Shown in pieces: positions 8,526 to 17,028 of a stretch of DNA of 64,000 nucleotides; positions within the stretch are counted from its first letter, which is position 1; every line of letters begins with the position of its first letter. The notes below the pieces were generated by a model that worked only from the letters and a program-made list of their open reading frames with translations, was not told where the DNA came from and made no database searches. Source of the stretch: ASMP01 sp964617015 (GTDB taxonomy: Archaea > Nanobdellota > Nanobdellia > Pacearchaeales > GW2011-AR1); the NCBI GenBank assembly GCA_964617015.1, contig CAZTVG010000001.1:1-64000 (forward strand). The letters run 5' to 3'. The position numbers and the translations under genes were made by a program.

Positions 8526-10276
8526 GATATCAGAAACTCGCTGAGTTTTATGAAGAGGCCGGAAGCACAAGCAAGAGACTTGTAAAAATCAAAATTCTTT
8601 CAAAATTTCTTAGACATCTTCAGGAATCAGACAGGGATGTTTTGTATCTTTTGCTCGGAGATATTTATCCTGAATACGATGAAAGAAGAATAGGCATCAG
8701 CAACCAGCTGACAATCAAGGCCATTTCAAAGGCTACAGGAACAGAAGAAAAAAGCGTTGTCCACGAATGGAGAACCATAGGAGACCTTGGGAAGGTTGCA
8801 CAGGTTCTGACATCAAAAAAGAAACAGTCAACTCTTCACAGATACATCCTTACAACAGAAAAAGTTCTGGAGAATTTGAGAAAGCTTCCTGAGCTTGAAG
8901 GGAAAGGAAGTGTTGGCAAAAAAATTTCACTAATAACAGAACTTTTGACTTCTGCAACACCATTAGAATCCTTATATCTTGTAAGAACATTAATAGGTGA
9001 TTTAAGAATAGGTATCAAGGAAAGCACTATAAGAAGTGCAATGGCTGCTGCATTTTTTGATTCAAGGAAAGACGCTGTAAAAAAAATCCAGGATGCCATA
9101 GACAAATCCAATGACATGGCATCTGTTTTTGATTTTGCTAAAAAAAGGAAACTAAAAGACCTTGAAAAGCTTCATCTCCAGGTTGGCAAGCCAATAAAAG
9201 TCATGCTTGCGCAAAAAGTAAAAACAATTGAAGAAGCTTTTAATGCTGTTGGGAAACCCTGTGCAGTAGAATACAAGTATGACGGTTTCAGACTTTTAAT
9301 TCACAAAAAACATGATGAGGTGATGCTTTTTACAAGAAGTCTCGAAAACGTGACAAAACAGTTTCCGGAAATCGTTGGATATATAAAAAAATATGTTAAA
9401 GGAGAGTCATCTATCCTCGATTCTGAGGCTGTTGGTTTTCATAAAAAAACAAAAGAATACAGGCCTTTTCAGGAAATAAGTCAGAGGATAAGGAGAAAGT
9501 ATAACATAGAAAAACTCAGGGAAGAACTTCCTGTTGAAATCAATGTTTTTGACATTCTCTACTATAATGGAAAATCACTTCTTAACGAGCCTTTTGAAAA
9601 GAGAACATCTCTGATTAAAAAAATAATCAGAAATCACCCTTATAAGATAATTCATGCCAAGCAGATAATCACCGGAAATGAAAAGAAGGTCAGAGAGTTT
9701 TATAAGCAAGCTCTCAGAGACAATCAGGAAGGAGTCATGTTCAAGAATCTTAAGGCAGAATATCAGCCAGGCAGAAGGGTTGGGCATATGCTAAAAATAA
9801 AGCCAGAAGAGCGTGATTTGGATCTTGTGATAACAGGTGGAGAATACGGAACAGGAAAGAGATCTGGATGGATTTCAAGCTTCATTCTTTCCTGCAAAGC
9901 AGGAAGCAATTATCTTGAGATAGGAAAGGTGGGAACAGGAATAAAGGAAAAACCGCAAGCGGTTTTACCAGCGACTTCCAAGGATGAGAGTCGGAAGGAG
10001 AAAACAGAAGCAGGAGTTTCTTTTGCAGAATTGACTGAAAAACTTAAGCCATACATCACTGATGAAAAAGGAAGATCGGTAAGAATCAAACCCAAGATTG
10101 TTGTTTCAGTAGCATACCAGGAAATTCAAAAATCCCCAAATTATAACTCTGGCTTTGCCTTGAGATTTCCAAGATTTACGGCATTGCGTCCGGACAAGCC
10201 TTTAAGCGAGATAACAACTATTGAAGAAGTCAGGAAAGATTTTGAAAACCAGAAAAGAAACTGGAGATACGGATAG
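8522..10276 (+). CDS. lig: ATP-dependent DNA ligase
   Basis: 584 residues, the usual archaeal LigD1/Lig1-like size. An N-terminal DNA-binding domain (about 1-210) leads to the adenylation domain, with nucleophile Lys252 in motif I (EYKYDGFRL), motif III around NVFDILYYNGKSL, motif IV EGVMFKN and motif V LKIKPEERDLDLVI. The C-terminal OB-fold ends in LRFPRFTALRPDKP. It seals nicks in replication and repair. It overlaps the small membrane-protein gene by 4 nt and precedes tbp. Confidence 0.97.
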   Translation: MRYQKLAEFYEEAGSTSKRLVKIKILSKFLRHLQESDRDVLYLLLGDIYPEYDERRIGISNQLTIKAISKATGTEEKSVVHEWRTIGDLGKVAQVLTSKKKQSTLHRYILTTEKVLENLRKLPELEGKGSVGKKISLITELLTSATPLESLYLVRTLIGDLRIGIKESTIRSAMAAAFFDSRKDAVKKIQDAIDKSNDMASVFDFAKKRKLKDLEKLHLQVGKPIKVMLAQKVKTIEEAFNAVGKPCAVEYKYDGFRLLIHKKHDEVMLFTRSLENVTKQFPEIVGYIKKYVKGESSILDSEAVGFHKKTKEYRPFQEISQRIRRKYNIEKLREELPVEINVFDILYYNGKSLLNEPFEKRTSLIKKIIRNHPYKIIHAKQIITGNEKKVREFYKQALRDNQEGVMFKNLKAEYQPGRRVGHMLKIKPEERDLDLVITGGEYGTGKRSGWISSFILSCKAGSNYLEIGKVGTGIKEKPQAVLPATSKDESRKEKTEAGVSFAELTEKLKPYITDEKGRSVRIKPKIVVSVAYQEIQKSPNYNSGFALRFPRFTALRPDKPLSEITTIEEVRKDFENQKRNWRYG

Positions 10277-10327
10277 CCTCGAAATCCTTTATAAAGCTTT
10301 ATAAAGCCATTTTTCTGTTATTTATAA

Positions 10328-10885
10328 ATGGCCAAAGCAAGCAACTACAAGATACAGAACATTGTTGCGACAACTTCTCTTGAAAAGCCTATTCCCCTGA
10401 CAAAACTCGCAAGAACTCAGCCAAATACAGAATACAACCCTGAAACATTTCCAGGATTGGTTTTAAGAATTAAAGAGCCAAAATCAGCTGTTCTCGTGTT
10501 TTCTTCAGGAAACCTTGTCTGTACAGGAACAAAATCAGTAGCGCAGGTTAAGAAAGTCATTCAGGCTGTTATAAGGCAGTTAAAAAAAATAAATGTCAAC
10601 ATAACAACAAAGCCAAAAATCACGGTTCAGAATATAGTTGCTTCAGGCACCATAAACCTCAAGCTAAATCTGAATTTCCTGGCTCTGGAGATGGAAAACA
10701 CAGAGTATGAGCCAGAGCAATTTCCAGGATTGGTTTATAAGCTTATAGAACCAAATGCCACTTTCCTTCTTTTTAGCAATGGAAAGCTAGTCTGTACAGG
10801 AACAAAAAATAAGCAACAGCTTGAATATAGCATGGTTAAGCTTCTCAAGAATGTAAAAGCTGTGCTGAAGAATTACAAGAAATAA
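10328..10885 (+). CDS. tbp: TATA-box-binding protein
   Basis: 185 residues forming the two pseudo-symmetric TBP repeats. The first contains NTEYNPETFPGLVLRIKEP and VFSSGNLVCTGTKS; the second contains NTEYEPEQFPGLVYKLIEP and LFSNGKLVCTGTKN. It has no long acidic tail. It binds promoter TATA boxes and recruits TFB and RNA polymerase. Two CTTTATAAAG-like boxes lie 20-40 nt before the ATG. Confidence 0.98.
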   Translation: MAKASNYKIQNIVATTSLEKPIPLTKLARTQPNTEYNPETFPGLVLRIKEPKSAVLVFSSGNLVCTGTKSVAQVKKVIQAVIRQLKKINVNITTKPKITVQNIVASGTINLKLNLNFLALEMENTEYEPEQFPGLVYKLIEPNATFLLFSNGKLVCTGTKNKQQLEYSMVKLLKNVKAVLKNYKK

Positions 10886-10901
10886 TTATTCTAAAATAGA
10901 T

Positions 10902-11133
10902 TTATCTTCCCCTTATTAGCGCATAGGTGGCATGACCCTGACACATTCCAGTATCATAAATTGCTGGCTTCTTATCCTTACCTCTACAAAAACCGCAAAT
11001 TTCAGCTGAATATTCTGGATTTCCGATTAATTTGTGAGCCCTCCTGTATTCATCCAGTTAATTCTTCTCCTGAAGCATGTTTTTCTAAAAGATTTTCAAG
11101 TTCTGATTTTCGAGTTACTTCGGCTTGAGGCAT
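10902..11133 (-). pseudogene. Small CxxC/CxxxH protein with one-base frameshift
   Basis: On the minus strand an ORF starts MPQAEVTRKSELENLLEKH and stops after GEELTG. Shifting by one base after ELT continues as DEYRRAHKLIGNPEYSAEI, then CGFC...MCQGHATYALIRG and a stop. The total is 232 nt, one more than a whole number of codons, so a single extra G in the GG near 11051 explains the break. The CxxC and CxxxH pairs suggest a zinc-binding protein of about 76 residues. The frameshift may be real decay, a sequencing error or programmed. The rest of the 10886-11274 gap holds only the mcm promoter. The family is not recognised. Confidence 0.6.
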
Positions 11134-11235
11134 TATTACTATAAATAAAAGTTATTTGTTAATATTTATATCTTAAAGAAATAACTTCTACCCTTCTAAA
11201 GTAATTATATTATTTTCTAAAACTACTCAAAAATC

Positions 11236-11252
11236 TATATAAATTTATAAAA
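11236..11252 (+). promoter_or_regulatory. TATA-box region for mcm
   Basis: A run of TATA-like sequence (TATATAAATTTATAAAA). The TTTATAAA part is centred about 27 nt before the mcm ATG, which predicts transcription starting at or next to the start codon. Confidence 0.5.
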
Positions 11253-11274
11253 ACCAAAGGTATCTTTAATAACC

Positions 11275-13314
11275 ATGGACGAGCAAACCCACGAATTTGG
11301 CACAGAAAAATCAAAAAATGATGAATTAATGATTGAAGCAAAAAACTTCTTTGAATTTTATAAAAAAGAGATAGGAGAATCTATCAGAAAAGGGAAAAAC
11401 GCAATATACCTTGACTTCACAAAACTTATAGAATTCTCAAATAGACTTTCTGAAGAAATCCTTATAGTTCCTGAAGAAACCTTGAGAATAGTTGAGATGG
11501 CACTTGAAGAAACAGGGCTTGTAACCAATATTAGAATAAGACTCACAAATCTTCCAAAAAGCCAGGAGATAAAAGTAAGAAATATCCGCTCAAGGAATCT
11601 GAATGAAATAATTGTTATTGAAGGTATTATAAGGCAGGCATCAGATGTAAGACCGCAGGTTGTAAATGCAAAATTTGAATGCCCTAGCTGCGGAACAGTA
11701 ACTTCTGTTTTACAAATAGAAAAAAAGTTCAGAGAACCCACAAGGTGTTCCTGCGGAAGAAGGGGTAGTTTTAAGTTAATCAGCAAAGAAATGGTTGATA
11801 CTCAAAGACTCATTGTAGAGGAGGCTCCTGAATCTCTGTCGGGGGGAGAGCAGCCAAAAAGGATAAATGTCTTCTTAAAAGAAGACCTTGTAGAACCCAG
11901 AATGGAAGAAAAAACCACTCCTGGAAGCAGAATAAAAGTCATAGGAATTCTGAAAGAGGTTCCAGTGCCTCTTAATTCTGGCGGACTTTCAACCCGTTTT
12001 GAGCTTGCAGTTGAAGTTAACAATATTATTCCCATGGAAGAAACTTTTGAAGAACTGGATATAAACGAGGAAGATGAGAGACAAATCCTGGAACTTGCGC
12101 AGGATCCAATGATATTTGAAAAATTAATGAAGAGTATCATTCCAAGCGTCTGGGGTTATGATGAAATCAAGAAAAGTCTTGTTTTACAGTTATTTGGGGG
12201 TGTTAAAAAAATTCATGCAGACGGGCAGAGAAGTCGTGGAGATATCCACATTCTGTTGATAGGAGACCCTGGTGTGGCAAAATCCGATACCTTGGTTTTC
12301 ATGTCAAAAATTTCTCCAAAAGGAAGGTATGTTGTCGGAAAATCAGCAAGCGGGGCTGGTTTAACAGCTACTGTTGTAAGAGATGAATATTTGCGTGGAT
12401 GGAGTCTGGAAGCAGGCGCAATGGTTCTTGCAAATAGAGGACTTGTCTGCATAGATGAACTTGAAAAAATGGACCCAAATGACAGAAGCGCCATGCATGA
12501 AGCAATGGAACAGCAGACAATAACAATCAGCAAGGCAAATGTCCAGGCAACTTTAAGAGCAGAGACATCTGTTCTGGCTGCTGCAAATCCAAAGTTTGGA
12601 AGATTTGATCCTTATCAGGCAATTGCACAGCAGATAGATTTGCCTCCTACACTGATAAACAGATTTGATGTAATTTTTCCATTAAGAGATATTCCTAACA
12701 GGAAAAAAGACGAGTTTATTGCAACTCACGTCCTGCATTCGCACCAGAAAAAAGGAGAAAGCATGTTAATTCCGAAAGAACTTTTCAGAAAATATGTGGC
12801 TTATGCAAAACAAAGAATAAAACCTGTCTTGAGTGACGAAGCTGTTGAGGAAATAAAGAAGTTTTACGTTGAATTAAGAAACATGCCTGTTTCTTCAGAG
12901 GGAATGATGAGACCAATTCCAATCTCTGCAAGGCAGCTCCAGGCTTTGATAAGAATGTCTGAAGCTTCTGCAAAAATGAGGCTTTCTGATAAAGTAACTT
13001 TAGAAGATGCAAGAAGATCAATAGAGACAATGAAATACTACTTGATGCAGGTAGGATATGATTATGAATCAAAAACATTTGATATAGACAGAATCAGTCT
13101 GGGAAAAACTACATCCCAGATAAACAAGATACTCAATGTGCTACATACAATAATAGAACTTGAAAACAAAGTCGGAAAAATGATTCCTTTGGAAGAAGTG
13201 GAAAAAGAACTGGAAGGAAAAATGGATACCATAGAGATTGAGCAGGCTATTGTTGAACTGAAGAAAAAAGGGGATATTTATGAACCAAGAAAAGGTTACA
13301 TTGGAAGAATGTAA
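11275..13314 (+). CDS. mcm: Replicative helicase MCM
   Basis: 679 residues. The N-terminal domain has the zinc motif (CPSC ... CSC, about 140-162) and an OB fold. The AAA+ core has Walker A GDPGVAKSD (about 330-338), Walker B LVCIDELEKM (about 390), the arginine finger region LINRFDVIF, and a C-terminal winged helix. It forms the hexameric 3'-5' helicase at the replication fork. An OB-fold protein follows 14 nt downstream, and ligase and tbp lie upstream on the same strand, a replication/transcription cluster. Confidence 0.98.
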   Translation: MDEQTHEFGTEKSKNDELMIEAKNFFEFYKKEIGESIRKGKNAIYLDFTKLIEFSNRLSEEILIVPEETLRIVEMALEETGLVTNIRIRLTNLPKSQEIKVRNIRSRNLNEIIVIEGIIRQASDVRPQVVNAKFECPSCGTVTSVLQIEKKFREPTRCSCGRRGSFKLISKEMVDTQRLIVEEAPESLSGGEQPKRINVFLKEDLVEPRMEEKTTPGSRIKVIGILKEVPVPLNSGGLSTRFELAVEVNNIIPMEETFEELDINEEDERQILELAQDPMIFEKLMKSIIPSVWGYDEIKKSLVLQLFGGVKKIHADGQRSRGDIHILLIGDPGVAKSDTLVFMSKISPKGRYVVGKSASGAGLTATVVRDEYLRGWSLEAGAMVLANRGLVCIDELEKMDPNDRSAMHEAMEQQTITISKANVQATLRAETSVLAAANPKFGRFDPYQAIAQQIDLPPTLINRFDVIFPLRDIPNRKKDEFIATHVLHSHQKKGESMLIPKELFRKYVAYAKQRIKPVLSDEAVEEIKKFYVELRNMPVSSEGMMRPIPISARQLQALIRMSEASAKMRLSDKVTLEDARRSIETMKYYLMQVGYDYESKTFDIDRISLGKTTSQINKILNVLHTIIELENKVGKMIPLEEVEKELEGKMDTIEIEQAIVELKKKGDIYEPRKGYIGRM

Positions 13315-13328
13315 AAAAGTTTTCAAAA

Positions 13329-13955
13329 ATGGCTGAACAAAGATTTAAGAGAAATGTTGCGTATAAATTCAGGATAGGAGATATCCTGATAGGCAAGCCT
13401 GTAATGAACGGCGATAGGTTTTCTTTTCTTGAACTCGGAAATAAAAAAATAATCCGCGTTAACGTGATAGGAAATATTGTGGATAAGTATGAAAGTGGGG
13501 ATGAAAGAAAGTATCTTTTTATGACTCTGGATGACGGCTCTGGCCAGATAAAACTAAAGACATTTGGTGATGACTCGGACAAATTCAAGAACATATACCA
13601 GGGGCAAACAGTAATAGTCATAGGTATTTTAAGGTACTGGAATGATGAAACATATATTTCTCCTGAAATTATAAGAGAAAGGGATCCAAAATATCTTCTC
13701 TTAAGAAAACTTGAAACAGAGAGAGATAAGGCTTTAAATGCCCGGCCAGTTGAAAGAGGGCAAATCATTGCAGTTAAAGATAAAATTCTTGAACTAACAA
13801 AGAACTCTGAAGATAATGGGGGAATTGAAGTGGATGAGATAATCTTGAAACTCCGAGAGTTCTCTCCTGCAATAATTAATCAGGAAATTCAAAAACTCCT
13901 AGAGGAGGGGATTGCATTTGAACCCCGCCCCGGCAAAATAAGATATTTGGGGTGA
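13329..13955 (+). CDS. OB-fold single-stranded DNA-binding protein (RPA32-like)
   Basis: 208 residues. One OB fold (about 20-110) carries the pattern KYLFMTLDDGSGQIKLKTFG and a following VIVIGILRYWNDETYISPE strand, as in RPA2/RPA32-like archaeal proteins. The C-terminal part (about 140-208) looks like a winged helix (IEVDEIILKLREFSPAIINQ). It probably protects single-stranded DNA or supports RPA at forks. The start 14 nt after mcm supports an operon with the helicase. Confidence 0.82.
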   Translation: MAEQRFKRNVAYKFRIGDILIGKPVMNGDRFSFLELGNKKIIRVNVIGNIVDKYESGDERKYLFMTLDDGSGQIKLKTFGDDSDKFKNIYQGQTVIVIGILRYWNDETYISPEIIRERDPKYLLLRKLETERDKALNARPVERGQIIAVKDKILELTKNSEDNGGIEVDEIILKLREFSPAIINQEIQKLLEEGIAFEPRPGKIRYLG

Positions 13956-14495
13956 TTATTTCCTTTTCTTCTTCATTTCAAGCTTTTTGTTAAAGTAATA
14001 AGCAACCCATATCACAACCACTAAACCAGCAAGAGATAAAATAAATTTAAGCAAATCATCTGCAAATCTCCAGAAACCTCCGACACCCCATAAAATGATT
14101 CCGACACCTCCTCCCATCAAACCAGCCCCTACTGCCTCAAGTCCGAAAACCAATGCTCCTACAGCAATAATCAGAATTCCCAAAGGAAGAGCTATAAGGA
14201 ATATATTTCTTGAATATTTCTCCCTCGCAGTATCATAATTTTCCCTGCAAGTAAAATCCCTGTCGCAATAACCTTCTGCAACATCCACCACAACAGGTCT
14301 GAGACCTGTGTAAGAATTCCACTTTCCCCCTATAGCTTCACACTGCTCAGAATTGTTAATAACTTCTGCTGTCTTAAACTCCTCACAAAAATCAGTATAC
14401 TCTGGCCTGTCATAAAGGAGATTAACCCCGTAAACCACAACAGAAATTGTTAATACTATTATTGCAACGCTTATTACATAATTTTTCAGACCCAT
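13956..14495 (-). CDS. Membrane protein with periplasmic-side Cys domain
   Basis: 179 residues from the ATG of MGLKNYVISVAII; a longer frame exists upstream but would overlap the divergent gene. An N-terminal helix is followed by an exposed segment with four Cys (DFCEEF, EQCEAIGG, YCDRDFTC), which may form two disulfides outside the membrane. Three more helices follow (IFLIALPLGILIIAVGALVF; GLMGGGVGIILWGVGGF; LLKFILSLAGLVVVIWVAY) and a basic tail. The family is not recognised. It is convergent with the OB-fold gene, with no space between them. Confidence 0.65.
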   Translation of the reverse strand: MGLKNYVISVAIIVLTISVVVYGVNLLYDRPEYTDFCEEFKTAEVINNSEQCEAIGGKWNSYTGLRPVVVDVAEGYCDRDFTCRENYDTAREKYSRNIFLIALPLGILIIAVGALVFGLEAVGAGLMGGGVGIILWGVGGFWRFADDLLKFILSLAGLVVVIWVAYYFNKKLEMKKKRK

Positions 14496-14559
14496 AAACT
14501 CCAAAGAGATAAAACATTTATAAATATTACCAAATAAGGATTTCAATGGATTACGAAAA

Positions 14560-14865
14560 ATGAAAATCCCTGATACAGTCACAGTAAATACAGGAGAAGA
14601 TTCTGAAGTTAGAGAAACAATTGATAAATTCTTTGAAGAAGTTAAATCAGAAATTGAAAAGAGAGTTTGTATCAAAGAAAGCCCTTCAAAATTTAGGTTA
14701 GATATTGCAAATCTATGCGAATCAGCCCCGACACCAAAACAGTCAGATAATTATGTTCATTTATTATTTTATAAAGAGAGGGTAGTTGCAGCTGTTTTTG
14801 AAACAAGAACAGAAAAGAATTACATGCATTTTGATTATTTTTTTAATATTAGCAAACTCTTATAA
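14560..14865 (+). CDS. Conserved-looking small cytoplasmic protein
   Basis: 101 residues, acidic N-terminal half with a helical stretch (VRETIDKFFEEVKSEIEKR) and a C-terminal beta-rich half (YVHLLFYKERVVAAVFETR). No signal peptide or known motif is seen. It sits 22 nt upstream of the aIF2-beta gene on the same strand, so it may be cotranscribed with translation factors. I cannot name the family. Confidence 0.55.
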   Translation: MKIPDTVTVNTGEDSEVRETIDKFFEEVKSEIEKRVCIKESPSKFRLDIANLCESAPTPKQSDNYVHLLFYKERVVAAVFETRTEKNYMHFDYFFNISKLL

Positions 14866-14887
14866 ACTAATCTTTTTTCTATTTTCC

Positions 14888-15298
14888 ATGACAGCCTATG
14901 AAAAAATGCTTGAAGAAGCATATGGGAAGATAAAGCAAACAGACAATTATAGTGAGAGGTTTGAAATTCCAAAGATAGAGGGACATTTTGAAGGAAGGAA
15001 AACAATTCTTTCTAATTTTTATCAAATCGCCTCTTATTTGAGAAGAAAACCAGAGCACTTCCAGAAATTTATTTTAAAAGAATTGGCAGCTTCAGGCCAG
15101 AGGGAAGGAGACAGACTTATTCTAAATATAAAAGTTCCGAGCTCAAAAATAAACCAAAAAATAGAAGCTTACATTCGTGAATTTGTCTTATGCAGGGAAT
15201 GCAAAAAACCCGACACAGAAATTATAAGAGAGGATAGGATAAATTTTGTTCATTGTATGGCCTGCGGGGCAAAACACTCTGTAAGAAGCAAAATATAA
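14888..15298 (+). CDS. Translation initiation factor aIF2 subunit beta
   Basis: 136 residues from MTAYEKMLEEAY; an upstream extension of the frame is AT-rich and not family-like. It has the core KTILSNFYQIASYLRRKPEH and a C-terminal zinc ribbon CRECKKPDT...CMACGAKH. The beta subunit joins alpha and gamma to deliver Met-tRNAi to the ribosome. It stands in a translation cluster with a zinc-ribbon protein, DUF424, aIF1A and a KH protein. Confidence 0.95.
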   Translation: MTAYEKMLEEAYGKIKQTDNYSERFEIPKIEGHFEGRKTILSNFYQIASYLRRKPEHFQKFILKELAASGQREGDRLILNIKVPSSKINQKIEAYIREFVLCRECKKPDTEIIREDRINFVHCMACGAKHSVRSKI

Positions 15299-15343
15299 AC
15301 CTTTAAAAATTAAACTTCCTTAATATTTCAACGGAGGATAAAA

Positions 15344-15535
15344 ATGGTAACAGGATATTGCGTAAAATGTAAAAAAAAGGGTAGTGAGATGAAAAACTCT
15401 GAAATAAAACAAACCTCGAGAGGGGGATACATGGCTCAAGGAAATTGTGAAAAATGTAATACAAGAATGAGTGCTATGGTATCCAAGGATAATGCAGAAA
15501 AAGCAATGAAAGAGGGAGCAAAAAAATCTTTTTAA
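15344..15535 (+). CDS. Small zinc-ribbon protein (DUF5679-like)
   Basis: 63 residues with two Cys pairs, YCVKCKKKG near the start and NCEKCNTRM at about 38, and a central SRGGYMAQG. This resembles the short DUF5679-type zinc ribbons found widely in archaea and bacteria. A good Shine-Dalgarno (GGAGG) lies about 7 nt before the ATG. The function is unknown; it may be nucleic-acid-binding. Confidence 0.75.
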   Translation: MVTGYCVKCKKKGSEMKNSEIKQTSRGGYMAQGNCEKCNTRMSAMVSKDNAEKAMKEGAKKSF

Positions 15536-15623
15536 TTTTTAGCTCTCTCTATTCTTAAAATTAAAAAAGTAATTTCAATAAATAATCTTTTAAGAAGATT
15601 GGACAAAACTATTGGTCTTTAGA

Positions 15624-15920
15624 ATGCTTGTAAATGTAATCAAAACTTACAGAGATGTTGTTGCTGTCTGTGACAAAGAACTTCTCGGAAAAAAATTTGA
15701 AGAGGGCAAATTTCAGCTTGATATAAAGGAAAGCTTCTATAAAGGAAAAGAGACTTCTGAAGAAGATCTTATCAAGGTAATGAAATCTTTTTCCTGTGAA
15801 GATGCAACTTTCAATATTGTTGGCAAAAAATCTGTGGCAACTGCTGTGAAAGCAGGCATTGTCTCTGAAGATGATGTTGGAAAAATCAAAGGAATCCCTT
15901 TTGTTCTGATTTTTTTATGA
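15624..15920 (+). CDS. DUF424 family protein
   Basis: 98 residues from the ATG of MLVNVIKTYRDVVAVCDKEL; a TTG four codons earlier is possible but less family-like. It shares the DUF424 pattern of a DVVAVCDKELLGKKFEEGK start and a conserved ATFNIVGKKSVATAVKAG core. The family is uncharacterised but archaeal and usually found beside aIF2-beta or aIF1A genes, as here, which points to a link with translation. Confidence 0.85.
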   Translation: MLVNVIKTYRDVVAVCDKELLGKKFEEGKFQLDIKESFYKGKETSEEDLIKVMKSFSCEDATFNIVGKKSVATAVKAGIVSEDDVGKIKGIPFVLIFL

Positions 15921-16036
15921 TAAAAAATTATCCAAAGATTAAATATAGAGCCGGCCTAACATAAATAAAGTATGACATAATTAAGACAGTGCAACTGTAA
16001 GTTAATATTTATAAACAAAATTCTTTTAGAATAATT

Positions 16037-16354
16037 ATGAGACCAAATCAAAATCCAGACGAACAAAAAATCACAAGAGTAAGGCTTCCTAGAAATGAGG
16101 AATTAATAGGAATTATAGAGCAGAGACTTGGAGGAAACAAGATGCTTGTCAATTGTTTGGATGGAAAAACCAGAAATTGCAGGGTTCCTGGAAGATTAAG
16201 AAGGGCTTTATGGCTTCGCCCGGGTGATGTGGTTATCATAGAACTCTGGGAACTTGACAAGAACAAAGGAGATATCATCTTCAAATACAGACAGAACCAG
16301 ATTGAATGGCTGAAAGAAAAAGGTTATTTAAAATCTGAGTCTCTTGAATTCTAA
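16037..16354 (+). CDS. Translation initiation factor aIF1A
   Basis: 105 residues forming the S1-like OB fold of eIF1A: RLPRNEELIGIIEQRLGGN, the RNA-binding strand MLVNCLDGKTRNCRVPGRLR and LRPGDVVIIELWELD. It lacks the long eukaryotic C-terminal tail. It binds the A site of the small subunit during initiation. It is followed after one base by the KH-domain gene. Confidence 0.96.
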   Translation: MRPNQNPDEQKITRVRLPRNEELIGIIEQRLGGNKMLVNCLDGKTRNCRVPGRLRRALWLRPGDVVIIELWELDKNKGDIIFKYRQNQIEWLKEKGYLKSESLEF

Positions 16355-16355
16355 A

Positions 16356-16859
16356 ATGGAAAAATTAGTCTGTGAAAAAATTTCCAGAATAATAAAAAAC
16401 AGAAAAAAACTTGAAGAATCCCTTAATGTAAAAATAAAAAATCGTGGTAAAGAAGTCAGTATAGAAGGGGAGGCAGAAGATGAGTATGTTGCAGAAAAAA
16501 TTATAGAGGCCCTGGAATTTGGGTTTCCTTTCTCAACAGCTATGCTTCTTAAAGGGCAGGATTTTATGCTTGAAGTCATAAATGTAAAAGATTACACCAA
16601 CAGAAAAGACCTGGAAATAGTCAGGGCAAGAATTATAGGCAAACACGGAAAAACACTTCAGACACTTCAAACACTAACCACGTGTCATTTTGAAATAAAA
16701 GGCAATCATGTGGGAATAATAGGTGATCCCGAACACATAAGAAACGCACATGAAGCGGTAATTTCCCTGATAAGGGGTGCAAAGCAGTCAAATGTCTACA
16801 GCTTTCTCGAAAAACATCAGGTAAAACCTGTTTTTGATTTAGGGCTGAAAGACAATTAA
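16356..16859 (+). CDS. KH-domain RNA-binding protein (Dim2/Pno1-like)
   Basis: 167 residues from MEKLVCEKISRII, chosen because the ATG lies one base after the aIF1A stop. It has two KH-like units; the second carries the GxxG loop in ARIIGKHGKTLQTLQTLT. Archaeal homologues (Dim2/KRR1-like) bind 16S rRNA 3' regions and act with aIF2-alpha in small-subunit maturation. Its place next to aIF1A agrees with that role. Confidence 0.85.
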   Translation: MEKLVCEKISRIIKNRKKLEESLNVKIKNRGKEVSIEGEAEDEYVAEKIIEALEFGFPFSTAMLLKGQDFMLEVINVKDYTNRKDLEIVRARIIGKHGKTLQTLQTLTTCHFEIKGNHVGIIGDPEHIRNAHEAVISLIRGAKQSNVYSFLEKHQVKPVFDLGLKDN

Positions 16860-16898
16860 AGATAAGTTTTAAATATAGTTTTCTACTCAAAATTTCAA

Positions 16899-16988
16899 GT
16901 CCCGGTAGCTCAGTTGGTCAGAGCGATCGGCTGTTATGTTTGATCTCGCAGCAACCGATAGGTCGGAGGTTCAAGTCCTCCCCGGGAC
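16899..16988 (+). tRNA. tRNA-Asn (GUU) with 17-nt intron
   Basis: Acceptor GUCCCGG/CCGGGAC, anticodon stem AUCGG/CCGAU, T-arm GGAGG-UUCAAGU-CCUCC. The anticodon loop is CUGUUA + A once 16937-16953 is removed, giving GUU. The intron sits at 37/38. The 4-bp helix CUGU/GCAG with three-base bulges UAU and CAA makes a proper bulge-helix-bulge, cut after the second base of each bulge. Mature length is 73 nt. EndA at 47829-48347 would remove the intron. Confidence 0.95.
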
Positions 16989-17028
16989 GTTCGATTTTGA
17001 GCGGACCTTTCGGGACGTTTTCTTGAAA

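Noticed and set aside
16936..17028. N-terminal extension of MnmA through tRNA-Asn
   Set aside because: The frame lies inside the tRNA; the true ATG with the PP-loop follows at 17029.
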